The notes under the pieces: generated by a model | Seen by the model: the letters and a program-made list of their open reading frames with translations, nothing else | Databases searched by the model: none | Told to the model about the DNA's origin: nothing | Assembly (NCBI RefSeq): GCF_023101345.1 | Contig: NZ_CP095848.1 | Span: forward strand, 4,304,001-4,368,000 | Reading direction: 5' to 3' | Source of the DNA: Hymenobacter sublimis | GTDB lineage: Bacteria; Bacteroidota; Bacteroidia; Cytophagales; Hymenobacteraceae | Length of the DNA stretch: 64,000 nucleotides | Program-made: the position numbers and the translations under genes | In this document: piece after piece, positions 31,271 through 38,673 of the stretch | Layout of the letters: every line of letters begins with the position of its first letter | How positions within the stretch are numbered: the stretch's first letter is position 1

Positions 31271-32383
31271 CTAAAGCGGCGTGACAGTACCAGATTCAAC
31301 CCGGAATCGGCGGATATCGTCGGAGAGGGTCGCCAGCACCCGGTCAGTTCTCTCCAGATGGGTATCGGTCAAGAAGATCTGCCCGAAGGTGTGATTAGCC
31401 ACCAACTGCATAAGCCGGGTAATGCGCTTTTCATCGAGACGGTCAAAAATGTCATCGAGCAGCAATAAGGGCTTATGGTGTTTGTGCTGGGCCAGCACCT
31501 CAAACTGAGCTAGCTTTAAAGCAATAGCAAATGACTTTTGTTGGCCTTGCGAGCCGTAGCCTTTCACTGCCAACCCATCCATCAGGAACGTCACATCGTC
31601 GCGGTGAGGACCCGCGCTGGTCCGCTGCAGGGAAAGGTCCTTGCGCTCATTTAACCGGAGTAACTTCAAAAAATCTGTATCGGGTAGCTCACTTTTATAC
31701 GCTAGGGTTACTTGCTCACGAGCATCGGCCAGCTGCTCATAGTGGCGCTGAAAAACCGGCTCGAACTCAGCTAAGAATTCTTGTCGCCGTTTCACCAATT
31801 GTTCTCCAATGGGCGCCAATTGTTCATCTAGCACCAGAAGATAGTCCCGGTCGTAACCAGCTTGCCGGTCAGCGGCCAACTTAAGCAAGGAGTTGCGCTG
31901 CTTAAGTAAGTGGCTATAGCGAATCAAGTTCTCTAAGTATTCATGGTCGAGCTGAGAAATGAGGCTGTCGAAGTACTTGCGGCGCTCCTCGCTACCCTGC
32001 CGAATCAGGTCGGTATCGTAAGGAGAAATCAGCACAACCGGGTAGCGCCCAATGTGGTCCGAGATTCGTTCGTAGGGCTGCTTGTCGTGGGTTAAGGTTT
32101 TCTTCTGGCCCTGGCGCAAGCTGCACTGGATAGTTTCGGGCTTCTCAGCTGGCTCCGTGCGAAACCGGCCTTTCACCACAAAGAACTCCGCCCCCTGCTT
32201 GATGCTCTGGGCATCAGAGGTAGTAAAAGCGCTTTTGGTCAGGGAGAGGTAGTGGATGGCATCCAGCAGATTCGTCTTGCCACTTCCGTTGTCACCCACA
32301 AAACAGTTGATGTGGGGCGAGAGGCCTAAGTTGGCTTCTTCGTAGTTTTTGAAGAACAGTAAGTGGAGGCTTTCGAGTATCAT
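31271..32383 (-). CDS. recF: DNA replication and repair protein RecF
   Basis: A 370-residue SMC-like ATPase that helps load RecA at single-strand gaps, with RecO and RecR. Start at the ATG complementary to 32381-32383, giving MILESLHLLFFKNYEEANLGLSP, the RecF start. Walker A is GDNGSGKT (residues 30-37), the signature GSQGQQKS near residue 300, and Walker B LLLLDDIFDRLD near 325. The D-loop region (LTDTHLE) completes the ATPase. It is divergent from pdhA, with a shared gap of 68 bases. dciA lies downstream. recF is usually origin-proximal, which fits the window. Confidence 0.95.
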   Translation of the reverse strand: MILESLHLLFFKNYEEANLGLSPHINCFVGDNGSGKTNLLDAIHYLSLTKSAFTTSDAQSIKQGAEFFVVKGRFRTEPAEKPETIQCSLRQGQKKTLTHDKQPYERISDHIGRYPVVLISPYDTDLIRQGSEERRKYFDSLISQLDHEYLENLIRYSHLLKQRNSLLKLAADRQAGYDRDYLLVLDEQLAPIGEQLVKRRQEFLAEFEPVFQRHYEQLADAREQVTLAYKSELPDTDFLKLLRLNERKDLSLQRTSAGPHRDDVTFLMDGLAVKGYGSQGQQKSFAIALKLAQFEVLAQHKHHKPLLLLDDIFDRLDEKRITRLMQLVANHTFGQIFLTDTHLERTDRVLATLSDDIRRFRVESGTVTPL

Positions 32384-32414
32384 GCGTAGGGTTCGGAATT
32401 GCAATCCTTTTACG

Positions 32415-32422
32415 TACTTTCG
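32415..32422 (+). promoter_or_regulatory. Candidate -7 element for pdhA
   Basis: TACTTTCG, 29 bases before the ATG 32452, within the divergent recF-pdhA gap. A TTG at 32399-32401 is only 13 bases upstream. Confidence 0.4.
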
Positions 32423-32451
32423 CATCCCAAACGCGAACAACCGAAAGCAAG

Positions 32452-33627
32452 ATGGCGGAGACGAAAGTAAAGGCTGCCCCCAAGGCTTCCAATTCGACGA
32501 ACAAATCGTCGGCCCCGAAAGCTGCACCCAAGGGCAAGGCTGCTACCGATACGGTAAAGCAGCCCGATCCGGTGTTGCCCCCCGCAAATAGCGAGGCCGC
32601 AGCAGCTACCGGCGCTCCTAAAGCAACTACTCCGGCCCAGCCGGAATTTCCGAAGGAGACCTATCTGCAGTGGTATGAGCAAATGCAGCTCATGCGCAAG
32701 TTTGAAGAGAAAGCCGGCCAGCTCTACGGTCAGCAAAAGATCAAAGGTTTCTGCCACCTCTACATCGGGCAGGAAGCATGCGTAGCCGGAGCCGTGTCGG
32801 CCCTAACCAAGGACGACAAGTGGATTACCGCCTACCGTGACCACGCCCACCCGCTGGCCCTGGGTACTTCGCCCAACGCCATCATGGCCGAGTTATTTGC
32901 CAAGGCTACCGGTTGCTCCAAAGGCAAAGGTGGTTCCATGCACATCTTCGACAAGGAAGTAAACTTCATTGGCGGCCACGGCATCGTGGGTGGCCAGGTT
33001 CCGTTGGGAGCTGGTATTGCCTTTGCCGAGAAGTACAACAAGACGGGCAACCTCTGCATCTGCTACATGGGCGATGGTGCCGTTCGCCAAGGAGCTTTGC
33101 ACGAAGCCTTCAACATGGCCATGCTCTGGAAGCTGCCCGTCATCTTCGTAGTAGAAAACAACGGCTACGCCATGGGTACCTCGGTGCAGCGTACCTCCAA
33201 CGTGACGGAGCTGTACACCCTGGGCGAAGGTTACGACATGCCCTCCGAGCCGGTGAATGCCATGAATGTAGAGGACGTGCACAACGCCGTAGCCCGCGCT
33301 GCCGAGCGTGCCCGCGCTGGCGAAGGCCCCACCTTCCTCGAATTCAAAACCTACCGCTACAAGGGTCACTCCATGAGTGACCCCGCCAAGTACCGCACCA
33401 AGGAAGAGCTGGAAGACTACCGCTCCCGCGACTCCATCGAAGCCGTTCGTCATACCATCCTGACCCATAACATGGCCACGGAGGAAGACTTGACCGCCAT
33501 CGATGAGAAGATCAAGGCGCAGGTGCAGGAGTCGGTGGAGTTTGCGGAAAGCTCGCCCTATCCTACGGCCGATGAGCTGTACAAGGATGTGTACGTGCAG
33601 CAGGACTACCCTTACATCCGCGACTAG
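32452..33627 (+). CDS. pdhA: Pyruvate dehydrogenase E1 component, alpha subunit
   Basis: A 391-residue thiamine-diphosphate enzyme subunit of the pyruvate dehydrogenase complex, which makes acetyl-CoA. The TPP-binding motif GDGAVRQGALHEAFNMAM...ENN is intact, and RYKGHSMSDP is the loop of E1-alpha. The catalytic core starts near residue 65 (ETYLQWYEQMQLMRKFEEKAGQLYG). Before it is a 60-residue Ala/Lys/Pro-rich extension (KAAPKASNSTNKSSAPKAAPKGK), not usual in short E1-alpha. The beta subunit and the E2/E3 genes are not adjacent. No operon partner: the next gene is 52 bases on, of unrelated function. Confidence 0.95.
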   Translation: MAETKVKAAPKASNSTNKSSAPKAAPKGKAATDTVKQPDPVLPPANSEAAAATGAPKATTPAQPEFPKETYLQWYEQMQLMRKFEEKAGQLYGQQKIKGFCHLYIGQEACVAGAVSALTKDDKWITAYRDHAHPLALGTSPNAIMAELFAKATGCSKGKGGSMHIFDKEVNFIGGHGIVGGQVPLGAGIAFAEKYNKTGNLCICYMGDGAVRQGALHEAFNMAMLWKLPVIFVVENNGYAMGTSVQRTSNVTELYTLGEGYDMPSEPVNAMNVEDVHNAVARAAERARAGEGPTFLEFKTYRYKGHSMSDPAKYRTKEELEDYRSRDSIEAVRHTILTHNMATEEDLTAIDEKIKAQVQESVEFAESSPYPTADELYKDVYVQQDYPYIRD

Positions 33628-33679
33628 TAGCGCGGGAGTTTATCAGGCTCTAATAAGGCCGCCTTTTTGAGTAACGCTC

Positions 33680-34459
33680 ATGTCAAAGATTCCTTTCACA
33701 GGTAAAAGCCAACAGGCTCGCCAGCCGCAACCGCAGCGCGTCGTGTCCTCGGATCCGCTGCAGCCAGCGGAAGCATACAACCCGGAGCACCCGCTGCTAG
33801 AAGACCCCGATGCTCTGGCCGTTCGTTTGGCCGAATCAGAGGACTTCCTGCGCCGCAACAAAAACGTATTGCTGGGCTTGCTGGCCTTAGTAGTGCTGGC
33901 CGTGGCTGGTGGCTTCGGTTATTACCTGTGGCGGGGTTCCCAGGACACCAAAGGACAGGCCGCCCTGTTCCAGGCAGTGAATTACTGGGAAGCTGACTCT
34001 TTGCAGAAAGCCATGAAAGGTGACGGCAAGAACCTCGGCTTGGAGCGGGTAGCCTCAGAGTACAGCGGTACGGCTGCTGGCAATCTGGCTAACTTCTACG
34101 CTGGGGTTGCTGCCTTGAAGCAAGGCCAGTACAAGCAGGCCATCGACTACCTCGAAGATTTCAGCTCGGATGACTATTTAGTGCAGGCCCGGGCTTACTC
34201 CCTGCTGGGTGACGCGCACTTGGAGTTGAACCAGGCCAAGGAAGCCGCTGACTTCTACAATAAGGCGGCCAACCACAATGCCAATGAGCAGTTCTCGCCG
34301 GGCTACCTACTAAAGGAAGCTACGGCCCGGGAACTGGCCAAGGACAATGCCGGCGCAGTTGCCGCCTACGACAAAATTCTGACGGACTACCCTACTGCAG
34401 CCGAAGCAAGTGAGGCTAAGCAATACAAGGCCCGCGCTGAGGCATTGGCTGGTAAATAG
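33680..34459 (+). CDS. TPR membrane protein (YfgM-like)
   Basis: A 259-residue protein with a 60-residue cytoplasmic part, one transmembrane helix at residues 63-84 (VLLGLLALVVLAVAGGFGYYLW), and a C-terminal periplasmic TPR region. TPR-like helix pairs are GNLANFYAGVAALKQGQYKQAIDYLEDF, LVQARAYSLLGDAHLELNQAKEAADFYNKA and ATARELAKDNAGAVAAYDKILTDYP. The layout is that of YfgM-like proteins (TPR_21), which in enterobacteria attach to SecYEG and PpiD. A PpiD-like protein is encoded at 41139-43265. The terminator 34481-34508 follows directly. Function is inferred from the fold only. Confidence 0.8.
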   Translation: MSKIPFTGKSQQARQPQPQRVVSSDPLQPAEAYNPEHPLLEDPDALAVRLAESEDFLRRNKNVLLGLLALVVLAVAGGFGYYLWRGSQDTKGQAALFQAVNYWEADSLQKAMKGDGKNLGLERVASEYSGTAAGNLANFYAGVAALKQGQYKQAIDYLEDFSSDDYLVQARAYSLLGDAHLELNQAKEAADFYNKAANHNANEQFSPGYLLKEATARELAKDNAGAVAAYDKILTDYPTAAEASEAKQYKARAEALAGK

Positions 34460-34480
34460 CTATAGTTATTAAGCGTAATA

Positions 34481-34508
34481 AAAAAGGACGGGCTAGCCCG
34501 TCCTTTTT
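34481..34508 (+). terminator. Terminator of the TPR gene
   Basis: A perfect 14-bp inverted repeat without loop space, AAAAAGGACGGGCT/AGCCCGTCCTTTTT, ending in a T-run, 21 bases after the stop codon. Confidence 0.85.
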
Positions 34509-34549
34509 GTTTTCGGTGGGTAGCAATGCTTCCAGTCAACCCAAGAGCG

Positions 34550-34576
34550 TTGAAGAGGGTAGGCGTCGTACCTTTG
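34550..34576 (+). promoter_or_regulatory. Promoter of ribH
   Basis: TTG (34550-34552), 16 bases, then TACCTTTG (34569-34576), 38 bases before the ATG of ribH. Confidence 0.55.
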
Positions 34577-34614
34577 TTACCATTCGTCTTTTACCTCAAC
34601 CGCACTCCTGGCCC

Positions 34615-35091
34615 ATGGCTACCTCCCTAAAAAACCTGAGCGACTACACCTCCGATAATTTTATTGACATTTCCGAAAAGCGCTTCGGGCTGGTAGTAGC
34701 CGAATGGAACCGGGAAATCACTGATACCTTGGCCCGCGGTGCTTACGATACGCTGATCAAGCACGGAGCCAAACCCGAGAATATTTTCCGCAACACTGTG
34801 CCGGGTAGCTTCGAGCTGACCCTGGGCGCCCAGTTGCTGGCCCAGCACGAAGAAATTGACGCCGTAATTTGCCTGGGGGTAGTTATCAAGGGCGAGACCA
34901 AGCACGACGACTACATCTGCCACGCCGTAGCCAGCGGTATCACCAACGTAGGCCTGAAGTTCAACAAGCCCGTCATCTTCGGCTTGGTAACTACCAACAC
35001 GCTGGAGCAGGCCTGGGACCGGGCCGGGGGGCAGCACGGCAACAAAGGAGTGGAGGGAGCAGTAGCGGCCATTCACATGCTCGGCTTCTAG
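34615..35091 (+). CDS. ribH: 6,7-dimethyl-8-ribityllumazine synthase
   Basis: A 158-residue enzyme forming lumazine, the direct precursor of riboflavin, from a pyrimidine amine and 3,4-dihydroxy-2-butanone phosphate. ATG 34615 starts MATSLKNLSDYTSDNFID. The diagnostic segments are RFGLVVAEWNREIT, NTVPGSFELTLGAQLL, CLGVVIKGETKHDDYICHAVASGI and PVIFGLVTTNTLEQAWDRAGG with the conserved His in KHDDYI. No FMN riboswitch-like leader was seen. No other rib gene is near, so the pathway is scattered. Confidence 0.97.
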   Translation: MATSLKNLSDYTSDNFIDISEKRFGLVVAEWNREITDTLARGAYDTLIKHGAKPENIFRNTVPGSFELTLGAQLLAQHEEIDAVICLGVVIKGETKHDDYICHAVASGITNVGLKFNKPVIFGLVTTNTLEQAWDRAGGQHGNKGVEGAVAAIHMLGF

Positions 35092-35179
35092 CCACCGCCA
35101 ACCGCCAAGCTTACAAGAAGGCGGATAAAGGGAACGTGGGCAGCCAGTATGGTAGCATGCTGATTAGCGGACAAAACCG

Positions 35180-35187
35180 TAGCTTTG
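35180..35187 (+). promoter_or_regulatory. Candidate -7 element in the ribH-dksA gap
   Basis: TAGCTTTG fits TAnnTTTG. It could serve the DksA-like gene with a 180-base leader or the short ORF at 35197-35298. Confidence 0.35.
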
Positions 35188-35196
35188 CGCCCGAAT

Positions 35197-35298
35197 ATGC
35201 TTGGTCATCGGGATGCTTCCGGGGCAGGCAGGAAGGCCAAGCAATTGCCGCTACGCGAGAAGGTAAACTTATTCGTACGGGCGGCTGTTGGGGCGTAA
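35197..35298 (+). CDS. Possible small basic peptide ORF
   Basis: An ATG 9 bases after a -7 element opens a 33-codon frame ending at TAA 35296-35298 (MLGHRDASGAGRKAKQLPLR...). Basic, no family. It may be chance; the gap around it holds nothing else that I recognise. Confidence 0.2.
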   Translation: MLGHRDASGAGRKAKQLPLREKVNLFVRAAVGA

Positions 35299-35370
35299 CT
35301 GCTAGTCTGTGGCTCCTGCAACGGCCAATCTAGCTACACATCATTCTTACTAACCTCTCCCTGCACCAAC

Positions 35371-35754
35371 ATGAGTGAAGAACCCCTACGCTATTCCAGG
35401 GAAGAACTGGCGGAGTTTGAGCAAATCATCCAGGATAAGCTCACCGCGGCTCGCAAGGAAGTGGCGTTCATCAAGGAAACCCTGAGCCGTAAAAACGACA
35501 CGGGCACCGACAACACGGCTTCTTCATCGAAGGTGCTGGAGGACGGGGCTGATACGGCTGAGAAAGAAAGCCTGAACCAACTGGCTTCGCGCCAGATGAA
35601 GTTCATTCAGCAACTCGAGAATGCGCTGATCCGCATCAAGAATGGCACCTACGGGGTCTGCATTGGTACCGGCAAGCTAATTCCCAAGGAACGCCTGCGC
35701 GCCGTGCCGCACACGCAGCATTCTATTGAAGCCAAAATGGCTCGCCGCGACTAA
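35371..35754 (+). CDS. TraR/DksA-like regulator with degenerate zinc finger
   Basis: A 127-residue protein with the DksA layout: N-terminal helices forming a coiled coil (residues 8-85, ending ASRQMKFIQQLENALIRIKNGTYG) and a C-terminal globule. DksA proteins bind the RNA polymerase secondary channel and alter transcription initiation with ppGpp. In place of the four zinc cysteines only C97 remains (YGVCIGTGKLI; the second pair reads SIEAK), so zinc binding is unlikely, as is common in Bacteroidota homologues. The coiled-coil acidic tip has D-G-A-D (59-61). It follows ribH by 279 bases. Confidence 0.85.
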   Translation: MSEEPLRYSREELAEFEQIIQDKLTAARKEVAFIKETLSRKNDTGTDNTASSSKVLEDGADTAEKESLNQLASRQMKFIQQLENALIRIKNGTYGVCIGTGKLIPKERLRAVPHTQHSIEAKMARRD

Positions 35755-35923
35755 CTCCGCCGCCCGCCTACCCGTTGCCCGGACTTGTAACCGGCATCCG
35801 TTAACGCGGAGCTGAGTTGCTGGTCCGGGCACTGTTTTCAGAGGCCAGTGGTTATTGGCTTTCTGCATACTCAACCTGATTTTTTACTGTACCGTAGCGA
35901 TACGGCACGCACGCTTCTTCCAT

Positions 35924-37753
35924 ATGGGCAAGAAACACTTCTCCGGCGATACGCCCGGCCGCCGTGGCCGCTCCACTGGCCGCCCGACCGGCAATTCCAA
36001 CGGCCCTGAGGGCTTCCGCAAATTTTCTCAGCCTGGCCGCAACCGCGACGACCGAGGTGCCGGTGATACCCCCCGTTTTGGGGGGCGGGACGAGGCGCGC
36101 GGTTCCGACCGCCCTTCCTTCGGCCGGCCGGCTGAGGGTAGCTTCACAGGACCCAAAAAGTTTGGAACCAGCAATGCCGGTGGTCCGAAGAAATTTGGAA
36201 ATAGCGGTGGCTTCAACCGCGGCGGTGAAGGCCGGCCCGGCGGATTTGGGCAGCGCAGTGGCAGCCGCGACTTTGGCGGCAACAATCGTCGCTTCGAAGG
36301 TGACAACCGCCGGCCCGGTGGCTTTGGGGGCGAGGAGCGCCGGGACGAGCGTCCGGTGCGGCCCTTCGAGCCCAAGAAATCCTGGGGCGGCCAGCCGTAT
36401 AGCCAGGAAGGTAAACCCACGGTGCCCCGCGGCCTGCCCGGTGAGCGGAACCGTCGGTTTGTAAAGCAGAATCCCAACGAACAAGATCAACCCCGGCCTG
36501 AGAACTTCCGGCCAAGGGAATCTCGCCCCGACGCGGACCGCGGCACTGGCTTTGGTGGTGAGCGGGAAGTACGGGCGGCCCGGCCCTTCGATTATCGCGG
36601 CCGGCCCGAAGACCTACCCGCTGACCGCAGCGAGAGCAGAGGAGAGAACCGCGGTGGTAATGACCGCCGCAGTGAGCGGCCCGCCCGCCGCGACAACGAC
36701 TTTGGCAACGACCGGCCCGCTCGTCGGGAAGGTGGCTTTGGTGGCGGCAGCTTCGGTGAGAAGCGCACGGCCCGCCCCGGCAGCTTCAACGGCGACAAAC
36801 GCGAAGGCCGTTCCTTTGGCGCCGAGCGCTCGGAAGGCTTCCGCCAGCCGCGCGAGGAGCGCCCCAAGCGGGCTCACGACGAGTTCGTTGGACGTGGCGC
36901 GCAAACGCCAAACCCCAACCAGGCCGGCAAGCGCAAGTTTGGGGAAGTAGAAGGCCAGGCGCCGGATTACAAGAACCTGAAGTTTTACGAAGAGGATAAA
37001 TCTCGGGGCAACAAGCGCCGGCGGGAGGAAGATGACCTGGGGGCGGATGAGGTGCGGTTGAACCGCTACATCGCCAACGCCGGCATCTGCTCGCGCCGCG
37101 AAGCTGACTCCCTGATTGCCGCTGGTGAAATCAAAGTTAACGGGCAAGTAGTTACCGAAATGGGCTACAAAGTGCAGCCCTCCGACACGGTACAGTATGG
37201 CAAAACCAACCTGAACCGCGAGAAGCTGGTGTATGTGTTGCTGAACAAGCCCAAGGACTACATCACGACGACGGATGACCCAGAGGGCCGCCGCACCGTG
37301 ATGGAGTTGGTAAAAGGTGCCTCTAAGGAGCGGGTGTTCCCAGTGGGCCGCCTCGACCGGAACACCACGGGCCTGCTGCTCTTCACCAACGATGGGGAAG
37401 TAGCTCAGAAACTCTCGCACCCTTCCCACCGCAACAAAAAAATCTACCAAGTGGAGCTGGACAAGCCCCTAACGGAAGAGCACCTGCGGCAGATTGCGGA
37501 AGGCCTGGAGCTGGAAGACGGCAAAGCCGAGGTAGATGACGTAGCTGTAGTGGCTGGCAACCCGCACTTTGTGGGCGTGGAAATCCACATTGGTCGCAAC
37601 CGCATTGTACGCCGCATCTTTGAACACTTGGGCTACGACGTAGTAACCTTGGACCGAGTGCAGTACGCTGGTCTGACGAAGAAGGACCTGCCCCGCGGCA
37701 AGTGGCGCTTCCTCAACGAGAAGGAAGTAATTCGTCTCAAGTATTTCATGTAA
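35924..37753 (+). CDS. 23S rRNA pseudouridine synthase (RluB/RsuA family) with long R/G-rich N-terminus
   Basis: A 609-residue protein from ATG 35924. Residues 1-374 are low complexity, rich in Gly, Arg, Phe, Pro and Asp (for example GGFNRGGEGRPGGFGQRSG), a disordered RNA-binding type tail. Residues 375-430 are an S4 RNA-binding domain (VRLNRYIANAGICSRREADSLI), followed by the RsuA/RluB/E/F catalytic domain with the active-site Asp in GRLDRNTTGLLLFTNDGE. The enzyme isomerises a uridine of rRNA. The normal RluB is about 250-290 residues, so the extension more than doubles it. Because of the repeats, several false open frames lie over this part on both strands. Single gene, own start. Confidence 0.93.
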   Translation: MGKKHFSGDTPGRRGRSTGRPTGNSNGPEGFRKFSQPGRNRDDRGAGDTPRFGGRDEARGSDRPSFGRPAEGSFTGPKKFGTSNAGGPKKFGNSGGFNRGGEGRPGGFGQRSGSRDFGGNNRRFEGDNRRPGGFGGEERRDERPVRPFEPKKSWGGQPYSQEGKPTVPRGLPGERNRRFVKQNPNEQDQPRPENFRPRESRPDADRGTGFGGEREVRAARPFDYRGRPEDLPADRSESRGENRGGNDRRSERPARRDNDFGNDRPARREGGFGGGSFGEKRTARPGSFNGDKREGRSFGAERSEGFRQPREERPKRAHDEFVGRGAQTPNPNQAGKRKFGEVEGQAPDYKNLKFYEEDKSRGNKRRREEDDLGADEVRLNRYIANAGICSRREADSLIAAGEIKVNGQVVTEMGYKVQPSDTVQYGKTNLNREKLVYVLLNKPKDYITTTDDPEGRRTVMELVKGASKERVFPVGRLDRNTTGLLLFTNDGEVAQKLSHPSHRNKKIYQVELDKPLTEEHLRQIAEGLELEDGKAEVDDVAVVAGNPHFVGVEIHIGRNRIVRRIFEHLGYDVVTLDRVQYAGLTKKDLPRGKWRFLNEKEVIRLKYFM

Positions 37754-37801
37754 GCACGCAACCGTCAGCCTGGCTGCCGGCTCTTAGTGGTGAAGTGAAT
37801 G

Positions 37802-37895
37802 ATGGTGAACTGGTAAGTTGGATAGTATAGTGGCCTAGCCCGCGCTACTGGCGCAGTCTGCGCCGCTGAAACGTCAACCATTACCAGTTCACCAT
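37802..37895. repeat. Inverted repeat upstream of coaX
   Basis: Perfect 15-bp arms ATGGTGAACTGGTAA (37802-37816) and its complement (37881-37895), 64 bases apart. It lies between the synthase stop and the coaX start. Confidence 0.75.
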
Positions 37896-37929
37896 TGCAC
37901 TAGCCCACCATCTTATTCTTATCTGATCA

Positions 37930-38673
37930 GTGCGCACGCTTTCCCTTGATATTGGCAACACGGCGGTTAAATACGGCTGCTTTGAAGCTGATATATTGGT
38001 GGAATCGGCTACGGGGCAGAACCCTGATCAGGTCCGAGCGGCTGTGGCTCGGCTGCGTCCAGAACACGCGGTAGTCGCTTCCGTGGCGGAGCCTACAGCG
38101 CAGTGGGCCGCTGAACTCCGGGCGCTGGTGACGGGTAAGGTGCTGGAATTTGTGCCGGCTACTACCACCTTACCCATTCGCAACGGGTATGCCACTCCAC
38201 ACACGCTGGGTGCCGACCGTTTGGCAGCGGCCGTGGGAGCCGCCTGGCTGCTACCGGGTCGGGATGTGGTGATAGTGGACGCGGGCACAGCTATTAAGTG
38301 CGACCTAGTAGAAGGCGGGCACACTTTTCGGGGTGGTAGCATTGCTCCGGGAGTGGCTATGCGCTTTCAGGCCCTGCATACGTTTACCGGCCGCCTACCG
38401 TTGGTAGCCAACCTACCCGAGGCCACGGCCACCGTTCCCCTGACCGGAGTTGACACGGAGTCGGCTATCCGGAGTGGGGTAGTGAATGGGGCGGTGGCGG
38501 AAGTACAGGGGCTGCTGGCCGAATACGCCGCGCAGTTTCCGCAGCTGGCCGTGATATTGGCCGGTGGGGATGCCGCTTTTTTCCGCACCCGGTTGAAAGG
38601 GCCTATCTTTGTTGTTCCGGAGCTCGTGCTGATTGGGCTCCACCGAATTTTAGTACACCATGTCTCAACCTAA
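37930..38673 (+). CDS. coaX: Type III pantothenate kinase
   Basis: A 247-residue kinase making 4'-phosphopantothenate, the first step of CoA synthesis; type III enzymes are insensitive to CoA feedback. Start GTG 37930 (MRTLSLDIGNTAVKYG). The nucleotide-binding motif is LDIGNTAVK, the substrate motif is TPHTLGADRL, and DAGTAIKCDLVEGG and GGSIAPGVAMRFQALHTFTGRLP complete the ASKHA core. The stop codon overlaps the start of the outer-membrane gene by 14 bases, so the two are translationally linked. It opens a run of envelope genes through ppiD, a gene order often seen in Bacteroidota. Confidence 0.95.
   Translation: MRTLSLDIGNTAVKYGCFEADILVESATGQNPDQVRAAVARLRPEHAVVASVAEPTAQWAAELRALVTGKVLEFVPATTTLPIRNGYATPHTLGADRLAAAVGAAWLLPGRDVVIVDAGTAIKCDLVEGGHTFRGGSIAPGVAMRFQALHTFTGRLPLVANLPEATATVPLTGVDTESAIRSGVVNGAVAEVQGLLAEYAAQFPQLAVILAGGDAAFFRTRLKGPIFVVPELVLIGLHRILVHHVST

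Noticed and set aside
36614..37450. Long open frames on both strands over the pseudouridine synthase N-terminus
   Set aside because: The R/G-rich repetitive codons keep other frames open; only the + frame leads into the S4 and catalytic domains.
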